Shown in pieces: positions 12,061-27,417 of a stretch of DNA of 64,000 bases (positions are counted from its first letter, which is position 1; each line of letters starts with the position of its first letter). The translations under genes were made by a program, and so were the position numbers. The stretch spans positions 1 through 64,000 of the forward strand of contig MZZL01000375.1 of NCBI GenBank assembly GCA_002749535.1, in the 5' to 3' direction. The notes beneath the pieces are model-generated. The model did not search any database. It saw only the letters and a program-made list of their open reading frames with translations, and was not told where the DNA came from. This DNA is from Apophysomyces variabilis (taxonomy: Eukaryota > Mucoromycota > Mucoromycetes > Mucorales > Mucoraceae).

Positions 12061-12186
12061 AACACCGCATTTCCATTGACATAGACACCGTTAATCTTCA
12101 TACTTGCACCGTTACACCGTTCATACATGTTACAGAGTCGAAATCCTCTTCAAAACATCACCGGTCCATAACCTGGAGGGGGGTAA

Positions 12187-12610
12187 TGTCGTATTTCGAC
12201 AAACACACAGACTAATAAACGTCTTCACATTACCCAAAGCAGTAATTAAAAGAAGAATAAAGCGGAGATCGTAAAAAAGACTTCTTCTTGAACCTGAAGT
12301 CGATCTGACACAATAACAGTCTGAAACCTGTTGAATAAAGACACAGTCCAGACTCAGGAACTCAGAGATAACCTCTTTACCATGACTAAACGAAAATCTA
12401 CCATTGGCTATCCCAATGAAAAACTTTTCTTCGTCATGAATATGTTTACTGATTGGTTTATTATCTGTGTCAAAGAAACTATGATCTAATAACCGCTCAC
12501 AGTATAAATAAGACTTGGAATCTAATCTTAATAAAAAAACTCTTTTCTCAAGTCTCAAGGATTTATTCTTGTTATCCATTTTTTATCTTAAATTTCCCTC
12601 AGATTCCACA
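12187..12610 (+). repeat. 3' LTR of the younger Ty3/gypsy copy
   Basis: This 424 bp segment begins TGTCGTATTTCGACA and ends GATTCCACA. It follows directly after a G-rich polypurine tract and TAA. It is the partner of 6756-7178, with about 5 differences in the first 66 bp, nearly all transitions. It keeps more C and G than the 5' copy. Confidence 0.9.
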
Positions 12611-12745
12611 CCTTCACTAAAAGAGGAGAATATTCCTATATATATGAATATATATATATATATAATTGATTCTGTTTAAGCATAGATAGTAATTGATAAA
12701 TAAGATAAACATAAATAAAAAGAAAGATCAATACGCTATTGGTTG
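12611..12745. repeat. AT microsatellite and short spacer between LTRs
   Basis: This short stretch contains an interrupted (AT)n run at about 12637-12663 and no coding sequence. Continuation of the older element's pol would be expected here if the younger element had inserted without loss, but I could not see it. Confidence 0.6.
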
Positions 12746-13161
12746 TGTTGTATAGCTAGTATGTCGTTATACACCTTAATAGCGGGACTACAATACCATT
12801 TCCCAATTTGGTATATCGATCATCATATTTTACATGCAATGTAGCGCTCTCTTTTACGCAGTATAAAGACGATCAGACCATCTTACTATGTACATCGTGT
12901 ATCAAATTAAGTATACAGTTTAATCTATGCAAGATGGTTCTTTCCCTCTTTCTTTACATCTCTCTATCCTCATAGATCTACACTGCATTTACAGAGACAA
13001 CATATAGAATAACACATTACACAACGCATACACTTACATTTAGAGACAACATATAAATAGTCATGAAAACACAATGATAATAAAAAACAATCTGGACTCA
13101 GTCTCAAAGGATTCTATTGTTCGATTTTCTTTTATCTCATTTGTCTCTAACATATACCACA
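12746..13161 (+). repeat. Solo LTR of a related Ty3/gypsy family
   Basis: A 416 bp segment begins TGTTGTATAGC and ends ATACCACA. It is flanked on both sides by GTTG (12742-12745 and 13162-13165), which fits a short target-site duplication. Its last 100 bp follow the same plan as the LTRs of the neighbouring element: a tataaata box, an A-rich stretch, a segment like AGTCTCAAAGGATT, a T-rich stretch, then CCACA. No internal retrotransposon sequence is attached, so it looks like the product of LTR-LTR recombination. Confidence 0.6.
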
Positions 13162-13669
13162 GTTGCAAGTCAAAATGATCGACCTTTTTTTTCCTTCCCA
13201 TTTTTGCTTGCAGCGGTCTACAGACATGATTGAGATCTGACTTTAGTGATATTTCATAGGTTAAATTGCCTGAATTGATCTAAGCCCCTTGAAAATGGTA
13301 GCTGTTATTACAACATACAACACATCTTCGATCATCACAGGATAAAACGACATGCGATATATTGCTTCCGATTTTGCTGGTAATCTAAGATCAGTTCAGG
13401 AGGACAAAGTTATGGGACTCCGTCAAAGCCTAGCTAGCTAAAATAACTAAACATCGTGCAATAGTATCGATAGATTGATTATATAATGTGTCAAATCTAG
13501 GAATGCATGCTAGCTAAGCAAAGATGAAAACTTACAATAGTGACTCAAGCAAAGGAACATTTAAAAGCAAGTCATATTCTTTAAGAACTTCCATAGTTGT
13601 ATGCGATATACCACGAACAGCTATGTTATTAACTTAGTTACCTTGCTCCTGTTAATTCAATCGAAGCAG
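13162..13669. other. Intergenic stretch downstream of SMC3
   Basis: No supported coding sequence. The part nearest 13670 should be the 3' untranslated region of the minus-strand SMC3 gene. The boundary between transposon-derived DNA and the gene-dense part of the window lies here. Confidence 0.6.
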
Positions 13670-18682
<5,013 letters not shown>

Positions 18683-18994
18683 CAGGACAACACGCGGAGC
18701 CGCGTGCAATCGGGAGAGGAGCAGCCCATAAGACGCGAAAGACGAAGTCACATTAACGCGACGCGACTTGGAGAGTGATTGTGCTGCAGCAAAACGCGTC
18801 CGTTTTCCATTTCCATCCATGCTGGGCTTCCATCCGATGAAAGGTTATTAGATTCATTGATCATTCCATGCTGTTCAGTCAGTAAGAAGTCCGATAGTTT
18901 GTATGATTTTATACTTTTCTTTTTATTTATGAAAATCAAAAATCAAACTATGCTTTTGACATGAAGCTGCGGGTTGATAATCTGCCATAGAAGA
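18683..18994 (-). promoter_or_regulatory. SMC3 upstream region with MluI cell-cycle box cluster
   Basis: Between the SMC3 start codon (18682) and the neighbouring stop (18995) are ACGCGT at 18794-18799 and ACGCGA at 18734-18739, 18757-18762 and 18762-18767. Related CGCG-containing sites lie near 18690-18705. In yeasts ACGCG(T/A) is the binding site of the G1/S factor MBF, and cohesin genes are among MBF-type targets. The use of these sites here is inferred from sequence only. Confidence 0.6.
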
Positions 18995-20027
18995 CTATTT
19001 CATCATCCATTTGCTAACCAGCAGCTTCATAACGTTGGCTGAGCGTTTGGCATCAACACTCCATGTGCTCTCTTTTTCCGGTTTTAATTCGAGCAGGTTT
19101 CCTTCGATCTCCGAAGCTACCATTTGCACAATACGTCGCGTGTTTTCATCATAGCTAATCCCATGGCTGGACATCTCTTCAATTAGCTGTACCATTCCAT
19201 AAACATCTCTCCAGAGTCGCCATCGCAATAATAACACTGCATTATACACTTCAACTGTGCAGCCTGTAACATAGCTTTCCACGCTTCGTCCCTTCGCTTG
19301 TTCAAATATGGCTAGCCCTAAATATGGGTCTCTAAAACCCATTGCAGCATGTTCTATAGACTTGGCTAGAATGCGAGAATAGTACGGTGGGTATGCGCCA
19401 GTCATGTTGATTTCTTCAAGGACCCGTTTTAATAGATCGTGGCTATCTTTGCTATCCAAGATAGCATTTACTGCATTCATCTCCTGATCCCGTAAGGAAA
19501 GGTTGGGATCCACCACTTTTCGAGCGTCCCATTGACTAGTACTTTTGAGAAGTGAACCACTATGTGCCATGCCGCCTGGTGAACCCAACAAATTTCTTGG
19601 TAACGGTGAAGAACGTTTATAAGGCTTTTTGTTTCGCGCGACCATTTCCAGTAGTCGTTTTTCGATCAAGGATTCTGTGCGCCGTTTAGTAGGTGAAGAT
19701 GCTTGAGGTGCTATTCGAGGTTCTGGAGCGGCAGACGAAACTGAGCGATCAAATAGACTGTCGAGCAATTGCTTAAAATCCCGCGTTTCCTCGGAAGGGA
19801 TCCCGGTTTGTTTTTGTTGCGGTTCAGGAATTGACCAGAATTCTTCCGAAGTTACTTTTCCATGAGATGCAGTTGAATATCGAAGTTGACAAACGTCATA
19901 GGCTGGGCGTGGTAAATCTAAGCAACATTTGAACAATAGTTTAATAGTTTTCCTTTGTATACTTTGTCCTGTTACTTTTTGGCATAAGTTTGCTTAAGTG
20001 TTGGAATGTATATGGCCTCCGAATCAT
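18995..20027 (-). CDS. Mtf2-like mitochondrial RNA/transcription factor (two exons)
   Basis: The joined frame gives 324 residues. Exon 1 is 19976-20027 and starts MIRRPYTFQHLSKLMPK, an Arg/Lys-rich, acid-poor leader suited to mitochondrial import. A 57 bp GT-AG intron follows, and exon 2 is 18995-19917. The C-terminal half has YPPYYSRILAKSIEHA, DPYLGLAIFEQAKGRS, ESYVTGCTVEVYNAVL and LRWRLWRDVYGMVQ. This pattern resembles the C-terminal domain of the fungal Mtf2/Nam1 family, which couples mitochondrial transcription to RNA processing and translation. The phase across the intron is exact, and without it exon 2 has no in-frame ATG near its start. Family assignment is from memory of the pattern and is moderate. 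It is divergent from the SET-domain gene across the assembly gap. Confidence 0.72.
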
Positions 20028-20208
20028 GTCAAAAAGTCTTTCTGTAAAAAGCTTGTTTCTTTTGACACTTGCAAAAATTCCCCGTCGAACGAGCAGCAGT
20101 CCCCCAGGGCACATACACGCACCGCACATTGTGTGTTGAGGTCATTGTTCCGCAGCTCGAGAATGTTGTGCACGCAAAAAAAGCCTGTCCCTTCAACCCC
20201 GATGCCAA

Positions 20209-20209
<1 letters not shown>

Positions 20210-20242
<33 letters not shown>

Positions 20243-20442
20243 NNNNNNNNNNNNNNNNNNNNNNNNNNNNNNNNNNNNNNNNNNNNNNNNNNNNNNNNNN
20301 NNNNNNNNNNNNNNNNNNNNNNNNNNNNNNNNNNNNNNNNNNNNNNNNNNNNNNNNNNNNNNNNNNNNNNNNNNNNNNNNNNNNNNNNNNNNNNNNNNNN
20401 NNNNNNNNNNNNNNNNNNNNNNNNNNNNNNNNNNNNNNNNNN

Positions 20443-20475
<33 letters not shown>
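20210..20475. other. Assembly gap (200 N) bounded by poly-A
   Basis: A run of A starts at 20210, followed by exactly 200 N (20243-20442), then another run of A to 20475. The real sequence is unknown; a long homopolymer or A-rich repeat that defeated assembly is likely. It sits in the shared upstream region of the divergent Mtf2-like and SET-domain genes. Confidence 0.97.
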
Positions 20476-20477
<2 letters not shown>

Positions 20478-20492
20478 GACAGCTTACCCAGC

Positions 20493-22461
20493 ATGAGCCT
20501 CCAGAACAAACTGGACACTTTATTGAAGTGGTTCGAAGCTAATGAGATCAACTGGGACAATGAGTGCCTTGAAGTCCGCATTGTCAATGATTCCTACGGC
20601 GTCTTCGCCAAAAAGGATTTGAAAAGCAAAAATCCAAGTAGGGACATGCTTTGTAATATAGAAAAACAATGCTAATTCCATGCTTAGTTGTGAAAATCCC
20701 TAAGGAATGCATTCTCTCTCCCAAGTCAACCGGCATTGCTAATATACTGGACGATGAAAATATTGAAGGTGGATGTTCCCTGGCAATATCTGTCATGTAT
20801 GAAATTTCACAAGGAAAAGATTCTCCTTGGTATGGATACCTGCAGGCACTTCCACGTTCCGAGGACCTGCCGATTTTTTGGGACTCAGAAAAAGATATTC
20901 TGAAAGGCACCGAGATGGAACATGCGATTAGGAATGATTTGGTAAGCTCACGCTCTTCTTTTGTCTAATCTTGTTAAACTTATTCTGCAATAGAATGATC
21001 TCAAAGATGACTATACAGATATTATCCAACCACTTTTGGAGAAATATCCATATATATTCTCTAACAACTGCGACGAATACTTTTCATTCGACGCGTTTTG
21101 CCGAGCTTCAACCCTAGTATCATCCAGATCGTTCGAGGTGGATGCCTTTCATGGAAATGCAATGGTTCCATTTGCTGATCTTTTTAATCATCGCAGTGGC
21201 AACAACGAACACGTGCATTTTGAAACTGATTTTGACGTATGTGATGCTTGTGGAGCTTTGGAATACTGTGAACATCAATACCTCGAAGACTTGGAGCAGG
21301 GTAGCGACATGGAAAATGACGAAGACGGCTGGGTTGATGAAGATGGCGAAATGAGCGAACCGGATAATGATGACGTAGAAGAGCTGGACGAAGAAGACGA
21401 GGAGAGATCGCTGGCCGATCTGGAGGAATTAGAAGAGTCTGGTGTCAATTTTTGGGCTGAAGAAGAGAAAGGGAAAAAGGATACATGTGATATGGTTCTT
21501 AGCCGACCTGTTCGTAAGGGTGAGGAAATCTTCAACACATATGGCGATCACCCTAATATCGCGCTCTTGGGCAAATACGGATTTTGCCTTGACAACAACC
21601 CTAATGACTACATATCTGTAAGCGAAGATGCCGTTGTTGAGGCATGTATCGCCTTGACAAAGGAAATTCTTCGTGCTGAATGCAAAGATATCGATGATGA
21701 CGTTCTTGAAGAAAAGGCAATCGAGAAAACAAGACCCAGATGGGAGTATTTCTTAATGAACGAACATATACTTTGTCCTTCCGGTCATGACGATGATGAA
21801 GGCGATTACGAAGAAAGCGATTCAGAGGAAAATGGCTGCTGTAGTGGAGACGATTGCTGCGCCGATGAGCACGACGAAGAAAAGGGATGTTGTGGCGATA
21901 ACCATGAGCATGACGGCGATGACGATGGCGATGCGTGCGAGATGGAGGATGAACAGAGGTCAAGGCCCTATTTCATTAACGTCGAGGGATTGTACGAAGA
22001 TACCCTGACATGCTTACTCCATATCATGTTTGTTGATAACACACTGTTTGAAACCTTTGTTGATAATGTTGAAACTGCGTTAAAATATCTGGAAGAACTC
22101 GCTAATGGAGCCAGAACGGAATCAGACGTAGAGGTTAAAAAGAGAGTTTATCAACTTTGCCTTGCATTATCAGAACATCGTCGGCTAGATTACTTTGACG
22201 ACAAACAAAGTTGGGTGCCTATAGAAGACGACGTGGCAGCCAGGGAAAAGGTAAACATTAAAGTAGGCAAGCCTTACACTAATCTTCTTTTATATTTAAA
22301 ATATTCAGGCCAAGACCAACAGAGAAATCTATGCATTAACCTGCCGAATTAGTGAGAAGAGAATAGTAGAAAAATCAATTGAATACTACAAGTCGATGAT
22401 TGAGTCTTGTACAATACAAAAGAGACCCATCAAAAGAAAGTCCAAAAAGATCAGAAGATAA
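20493..22461 (+). CDS. SET-domain protein lysine methyltransferase with acidic and Cys-rich inserts (four exons)
   Basis: Exons 20493-20637, 20688-20941, 20994-22250 and 22309-22461 join in phase to 602 residues. Motifs fit the SETD6/Rkm (Rubisco-LSMT-like) class that methylates ribosomal and other proteins: YGVFAKKDL, VKIPKECILS, DAFCRASTLVSSRSFEVD, VPFADLFNHR, and NTYGDHPNIALLGKYGFCLDN with the AdoMet/Lys pocket residues. After the NHR motif is VCDACGALEYCEH, a short Cys/His pattern also found in some fungal Rkm3/Set10-type proteins. A strongly acidic insert (about 21300-21480) splits the SET domain. A second insert (about 21785-21955) is rich in Cys, His, Asp and Glu. The C-terminal tail is Lys/Arg-rich and could be a nuclear signal. 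The start is the first ATG after the poly-A gap; a more distal exon hidden by the gap cannot be excluded. Confidence 0.86.
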
Positions 22462-22750
22462 ATCAATGTATTTTTCATAGAAGCTTAACCTGCATTAACT
22501 GGTTACAATACTGCAAATATCTTGTAATATGTCCTATTTTAGTCAATATCATCGTTCTAGTGTAAACACAGTATGGGATCTGTTCTTTCGTTTCAGCTTG
22601 TGAAAAGGGGGTTCGCTTAGAGCATATCAAATGCTACCAATGGCTCCTCTTTGTCACAAGGTGGAGATGGCGCGTCTTCATACGGTTTAATTATGGTGTA
22701 ACAAATGGAAAATTGAAACTAGGGTATTATATACTATGGATATCTACTAT

Positions 22751-25700
22751 TTACTGATGATGCTGATGGGTGCTGCCATGGCGTGAAAGAGTTGAAAGAT
22801 CGTGTCTCCCGTCACAGCATTGTCGCACATTCAATAAATCTTCAGATTCGTCGGATTCATAACCAAAACTACCCTGGGTCCCTTCTACTAATCTTCGCTC
22901 TCTTTCGTCTTCCGTTACTTTAACTTGTGGCTCAAGTAGCTCAATTGCTGTATCCTCACAGTAACTCGGGCGCCCAAGTAAGTATGACAATGACTTAAGA
23001 AAGTTAGCACCAAGATATAGGCTTACTATTCCACCAACCTTTAACCACAGTTCATGCCGCTCGATATTTGTAGCGGTCAGTTTCAAATCTCGTTTTGTGG
23101 TACGTATCAGTAGGCTCATTGGAGATGCACCATTATTGTCACAGCTCGATACGGAAGATACACTCTCAATAAATGCTACATAACCCACAATCTCGGTAAG
23201 AATTTGTGTAAAACAACCCAAAGGCAACGTACCGCTTTTCGCTTTAGCTTCATTACCATCCATGCCAGGTTCAGTTGCTCCCCAATAAAGTGTCCGGGTG
23301 TATGGGTGTACCCAAACAAAGCGCTTATGCTTATGCTCCGATATACCACCTCCTACATGACGACGGGTATGTTTCCATAACCACTCTCCGATCATCGTTT
23401 GAGTGATGGCTGATATAGTGTCCATATCTGTTCCATCTATTGAATCCATAAAATTTCTTTCGGACGATATGGATACATGGTCTGCAATATCATCAGAGGA
23501 CATAGTGGACAGGGATGTTACGGACTTATGACTTCTCAACTTTTCTCTTGTACTATGTGATGTCAGTACAGCGTCCGAGTTCAGCGGATTCTTGCGGTAT
23601 TTGCGCTGCTCAATGATTCGTACATTTCCGAAAGACGAACTCTCTGGCTCACGCTGCTGCCGTGCAGATATACTGTTTTGACGTGAAGGATGTGATCGGA
23701 GAGAAACCATGCTGGATGAGGTCCGTAACGGACGGTTGCTATTAGCTGGGGTAGATGCGCTGGGAGATGGCTTCAGATAGTTAGAAATTTTAGCAAGACG
23801 CGAAGTTGAGACAGATTTTTCGACAGGAGCCGGCGCAGCATTGGTAACCGGGCGTGGTGGTCGCAAACTTTGGATTGATATTTGTCTGTTCATCTGCGAT
23901 TTTGCCTTTGCAGACAAACGACTGTTGACTTCCACCCGATTCTTTTCTAAATTATCAGAATCTGCGCGGATAAATCTTTCAGTTTCTTCAGTTTGGACAG
24001 CTTGGTTGCAGGAATTGACACTATGGCGGCTGGAGATTTCTATACGATCCTTTTCTGGAGTAATTAGTTTTGAGGCGATGGGGCTTTCGTTCCCTTCAGT
24101 TTGGATAGCTTGATCGCACGAACTGATACAGTTTGGACAGGAAACTTCCTTGCCATCGTTCTCGAAAATATTTGGCCCTGTTTGGAAAGCTCTTGCATTC
24201 TCTTCAGTTTGAATAGCTTGATGACATGGATGGACAAAATGAGATTTCGGTTTTGCATTGCCTTCCTCCTGCACTCCATCACTAGATGGTGGTAAACTAT
24301 GAATGGTGAAATGGCGTCGACTAGACGTTGAGAGCTCTGGGCTCTTGTTTTCCGTCTCCAGTTGGTTCGAAGGAAGTATAACACATTGAACTCCTTCATC
24401 CACCTGCTGGGGCTCTTCGGTATGTCCAAAGTCTGCCATCTGCATAGACTGCAGTCTTGTCTCACTGTATACTATAAGAGGGCTTATTGGTTCGATATGT
24501 CCAGAATCACGCACCACTGGTGCAGAGCACAGTTCTGTCTCATTCTGTTCGGTAAAAGTGTTCGTTGGTTCAGTATGACCAGAATCAGGCACCACTTGTG
24601 TAGGGTGCAGTTTCATCTCATTATGTGCTGCGAGAGGGTCTGTTGGTTCGATATGTCCAGAATCAGGCAACACTATTGTAGAGTATATTTCCATCTTGTT
24701 ATGTAAGTTATCGATGTTGGTTGGCTCGATATCTTGATGCTCAAGTGTCTTTGATATCAGAGTAAAGTGTTTATCTCTTGGTATCTGGTCTCTGGGGGCT
24801 ACTGACAGGGCTGGAATGATCACCTCGCTGAACTCATAATACTTCGACTGGGAAGCTGGCTCAAACGACTTCAATGGCTGATATTCAAATGAATCCAGGG
24901 TCACAGAAGAAAACGATTTAATGTGGTTATCTACAAAAAAAGTGTCAGTCCTCGCTAGACATATTCTCTTTTCTTTACCATTTTTGATGCTCAACGTCGG
25001 TTCTCGTACGTTATCTTTCGTTTCTACCGGCGATATCCCGTGGTCATCACTCGAACCGAAGAGGTGCGGCTCTTTAAGGGAAGGGTCGTCTTTCCTTGCG
25101 ACAGCCTCTGCAGAAGCAATCTTCAATTGCTTTTCACACACACTTTGGCCCTGGCTGACATTGGATGGTTCTATATTCGCAGTGACCATCTGGTTACTTC
25201 CCTCATTTTCTCCGTTTGTGTCTCCCTTGTAAGCCAGCGAATTACTGAGTTTCTTATTTTGCAGCAAATCTGCAATAGGGATCGCTAACTGTGTCACTTG
25301 GTCTTCGTCTAGTGTAGCTGACAGAGGACGTATCGGTTGCTGTGCGGCTCCTGCGGCTCCAGCTTGTTCAGAGACGGAGTCAGATTTATCTGGCAGCGCT
25401 GGTGGGCCGGAATCTGTACTGGATGATAACGCATTCTCCGTGTGTTTGTTCGATACAGCAGACATCTGAGGTTGATTTATTTCTGTTATGACCGTCGCCT
25501 TGTCCTCCTTGATTTGCACAACACCAGAGACACGGCTTTCTATATGGGTAGATTCTCGTTTTCTCTCCGGAAGCTGCGTTATCGACGGAAGTATGGCATC
25601 GGATAGCTCTATCTGATATCGCGGAGTTGTCAAAAATGCACCCACACCGAGGACTTCCTGTCCATCATCACTCCCCAGTTTAGTCGGCGATGCTGCTTGT

Positions 25701-27417
25701 AACTTAAACATGACATTATCGTGGCGTACTGTTGCATCCTTATGTTTTTCGGTCATGTTCGGTAGCCAGCTATTTTCTGTATTCACAGCTGCGTCAACTG
25801 ATTCCACGACGACTTTGTTAGCAAAAGACTCCAGCTCCGACGACAGTGATTTCATTGTTGGTCCATTACTTTCCAACATTAAGAGATTCTCTCCACTCCA
25901 AAGTCTCTGATCTGTATCCTCACAGCTGTCAAAACCATCTGACTTTTCTCCCTCACTTTCACTTTGTGTATCTTCGTCTGTAGACGCATTACTATGTCCG
26001 GTTAAACCGCGTGGCTGTCGTGACACACCCATTCTTTTTCTTCCGACCCGTTTTCTGGCAGTGGTTGCCTTTCGAGGTGCGTTTACACCATCACCATTGC
26101 CCCATGAAATCTGCTCCCTGCGCATCTGTTCAATTGTTTCCTGGCTATCAGAAAGAACCTTCTTAATTTCGATCTTTTCAATTCTTTCTTTGTGTAACGA
26201 GCTTCGCAAGTTGGAAATGATCCGATGGGCATGTGCTAATGACTGCTTTAACGTCTCTGATTCAAGTGCTTGACTATGTGCTGGAGCAGTCTGGGTTCCA
26301 GGGTTTCCACCTGGTAACGATGAGGTTATAGATTGGTCGTTATCAGTAATTGTGTTTGGTGTCACTTCTTCAAAAGATGGATGCTGCCGACTGTTAGCGG
26401 CCATTTTTACTGCCAACTTTGCTTTGCAAATTTTCAATTCCGTGTTTAGCGTCTCCATTTGTTTTTGCATTTGTGTGTTTGTCCGCTGCAATGATCCAAT
26501 ATTTCGACGAAGTGTTTGAGCGTCTTGTTCGTGTCGGAGCTTAATGGCCTCGGTCGCGGATCGGGCTCTTTCTTCCTGGGTCTTCAATGCTTCAATTTGT
26601 TCTAATGAAATCTGCAACTGCTTGGAAGTTTTTGCGTAGTCGTTGATTAGCTTTGTGTTCGCCTGACTTATGTCCACGAGCTTCGTGCGCAACTCTTGGT
26701 TGGCAACTTCCAGGTTCCAGTTTTCCTCCTTGAGTTTTTCTATTTAATTTAATTAGATGTACATAAAATATCCAATATAAATACCTTCTGCATCATTTCT
26801 GAAACGCATATGTTTTAGGATAGACTCATTATCACGTTCTTTGTCTGCATTTCTGATCTCCAGTTGCTTAATTGTCTCCTCTTTCTCTTGAAGCGCCGCT
26901 TGTAATTTGCGAACCTCGATCAGCAAACCTTGCCCAATCTCTGTAGCGAATTTGATATCGGTGTTTTTGCGAACATGAGGAGTCTTGCCACGTTGTTTGA
27001 TGGGCGTCGAAATAGTGGATGGAGGAAGCAACAATTGCATCGAATCTTCTCTAGACTACGTCTTCGATAAGAGATGAACGTGTATAAATTATACCCTTGC
27101 TTTACCTGGGCTGCATTTTTCACAAGATGAAATTCATTCGCCAAAGCCTCCAGTTCGCCCCTATCGGCGGGAGACAGCTCTTCGTCATTCAACTTCCCAT
27201 TTAGATCATGAATTTTGCGTCGTATCTCGGCAGTCTGTCTAAGCAACGCGTTCCTTCCAGTACCAGTGGTGCTCATATTGTTAAGCATCCGCTCGTTATT
27301 GTCCAACTGATCCTTTAGTTCCACGATAATCTCATTAACCTTCAATCCACTGAAAGAGAGGTTGGACATGGTACATGATTTGTCTTCAGAAAAGGAATGT
27401 GATGTAACATTACTCAT
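22751..27417 (-). CDS. NUM1: Num1/ApsA/Mcp5-like cortical anchor with C-terminal PH domain (three exons)
   Basis: Exons 27106-27417, 26785-27055 and 22751-26739 join in phase to 1523 residues. The N-terminal part has EIGQGLLIEVRKLQAALQEK followed by a coiled coil (to about residue 330), as in Num1/ApsA/Mcp5 proteins. The C-terminal PH domain (about residues 1309-1440) starts MIGEWLWKHTRR and includes KRFVWVHPYTRTLYW, the hallmark of this family, which binds phosphoinositides at the plasma membrane. Family members hold dynein and mitochondria at the cortex. The long middle is low-complexity. It holds four degenerate DSGH(I/T)EPT repeats of about 34 residues (about 881-974) and three QA(I/V)QTE motifs (about 1033, 1071 and 1106) resembling dynein light chain sites. 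The length is shorter than yeast Num1 but similar to other fungal members. Confidence 0.88.

Larger units (their letters stand above)
6756..12610 (+). mobile_element. Younger Ty3/gypsy (chromovirus-type) LTR retrotransposon
   Basis: This is a full-length element: 5' LTR 6756-7178, gag region about 7205-8800, protease-RT-RNase H-integrase-chromodomain about 8838-12060, polypurine tract near 12174-12183 (GGAGGGGGG), and 3' LTR 12187-12610. Domain order with integrase after RNase H marks Ty3/gypsy, and the C-terminal chromodomain places it among chromoviruses, which target heterochromatin. The gag half is heavily broken, while pol has only one stop and one frameshift. No tRNA-complementary primer-binding site is seen after the 5' LTR, where a run of T follows instead. 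It is inserted in the older copy. It cannot move by itself as read here. Confidence 0.88.

Noticed and set aside
20024..20587. Frames running through the N gap on both strands
   Set aside because: They are open only because N and poly-A/T contain no stop codons.
23841..25910. Several plus-strand frames of 60-130 codons
   Set aside because: They are shadows opposite the well-supported Num1-like coding exon.
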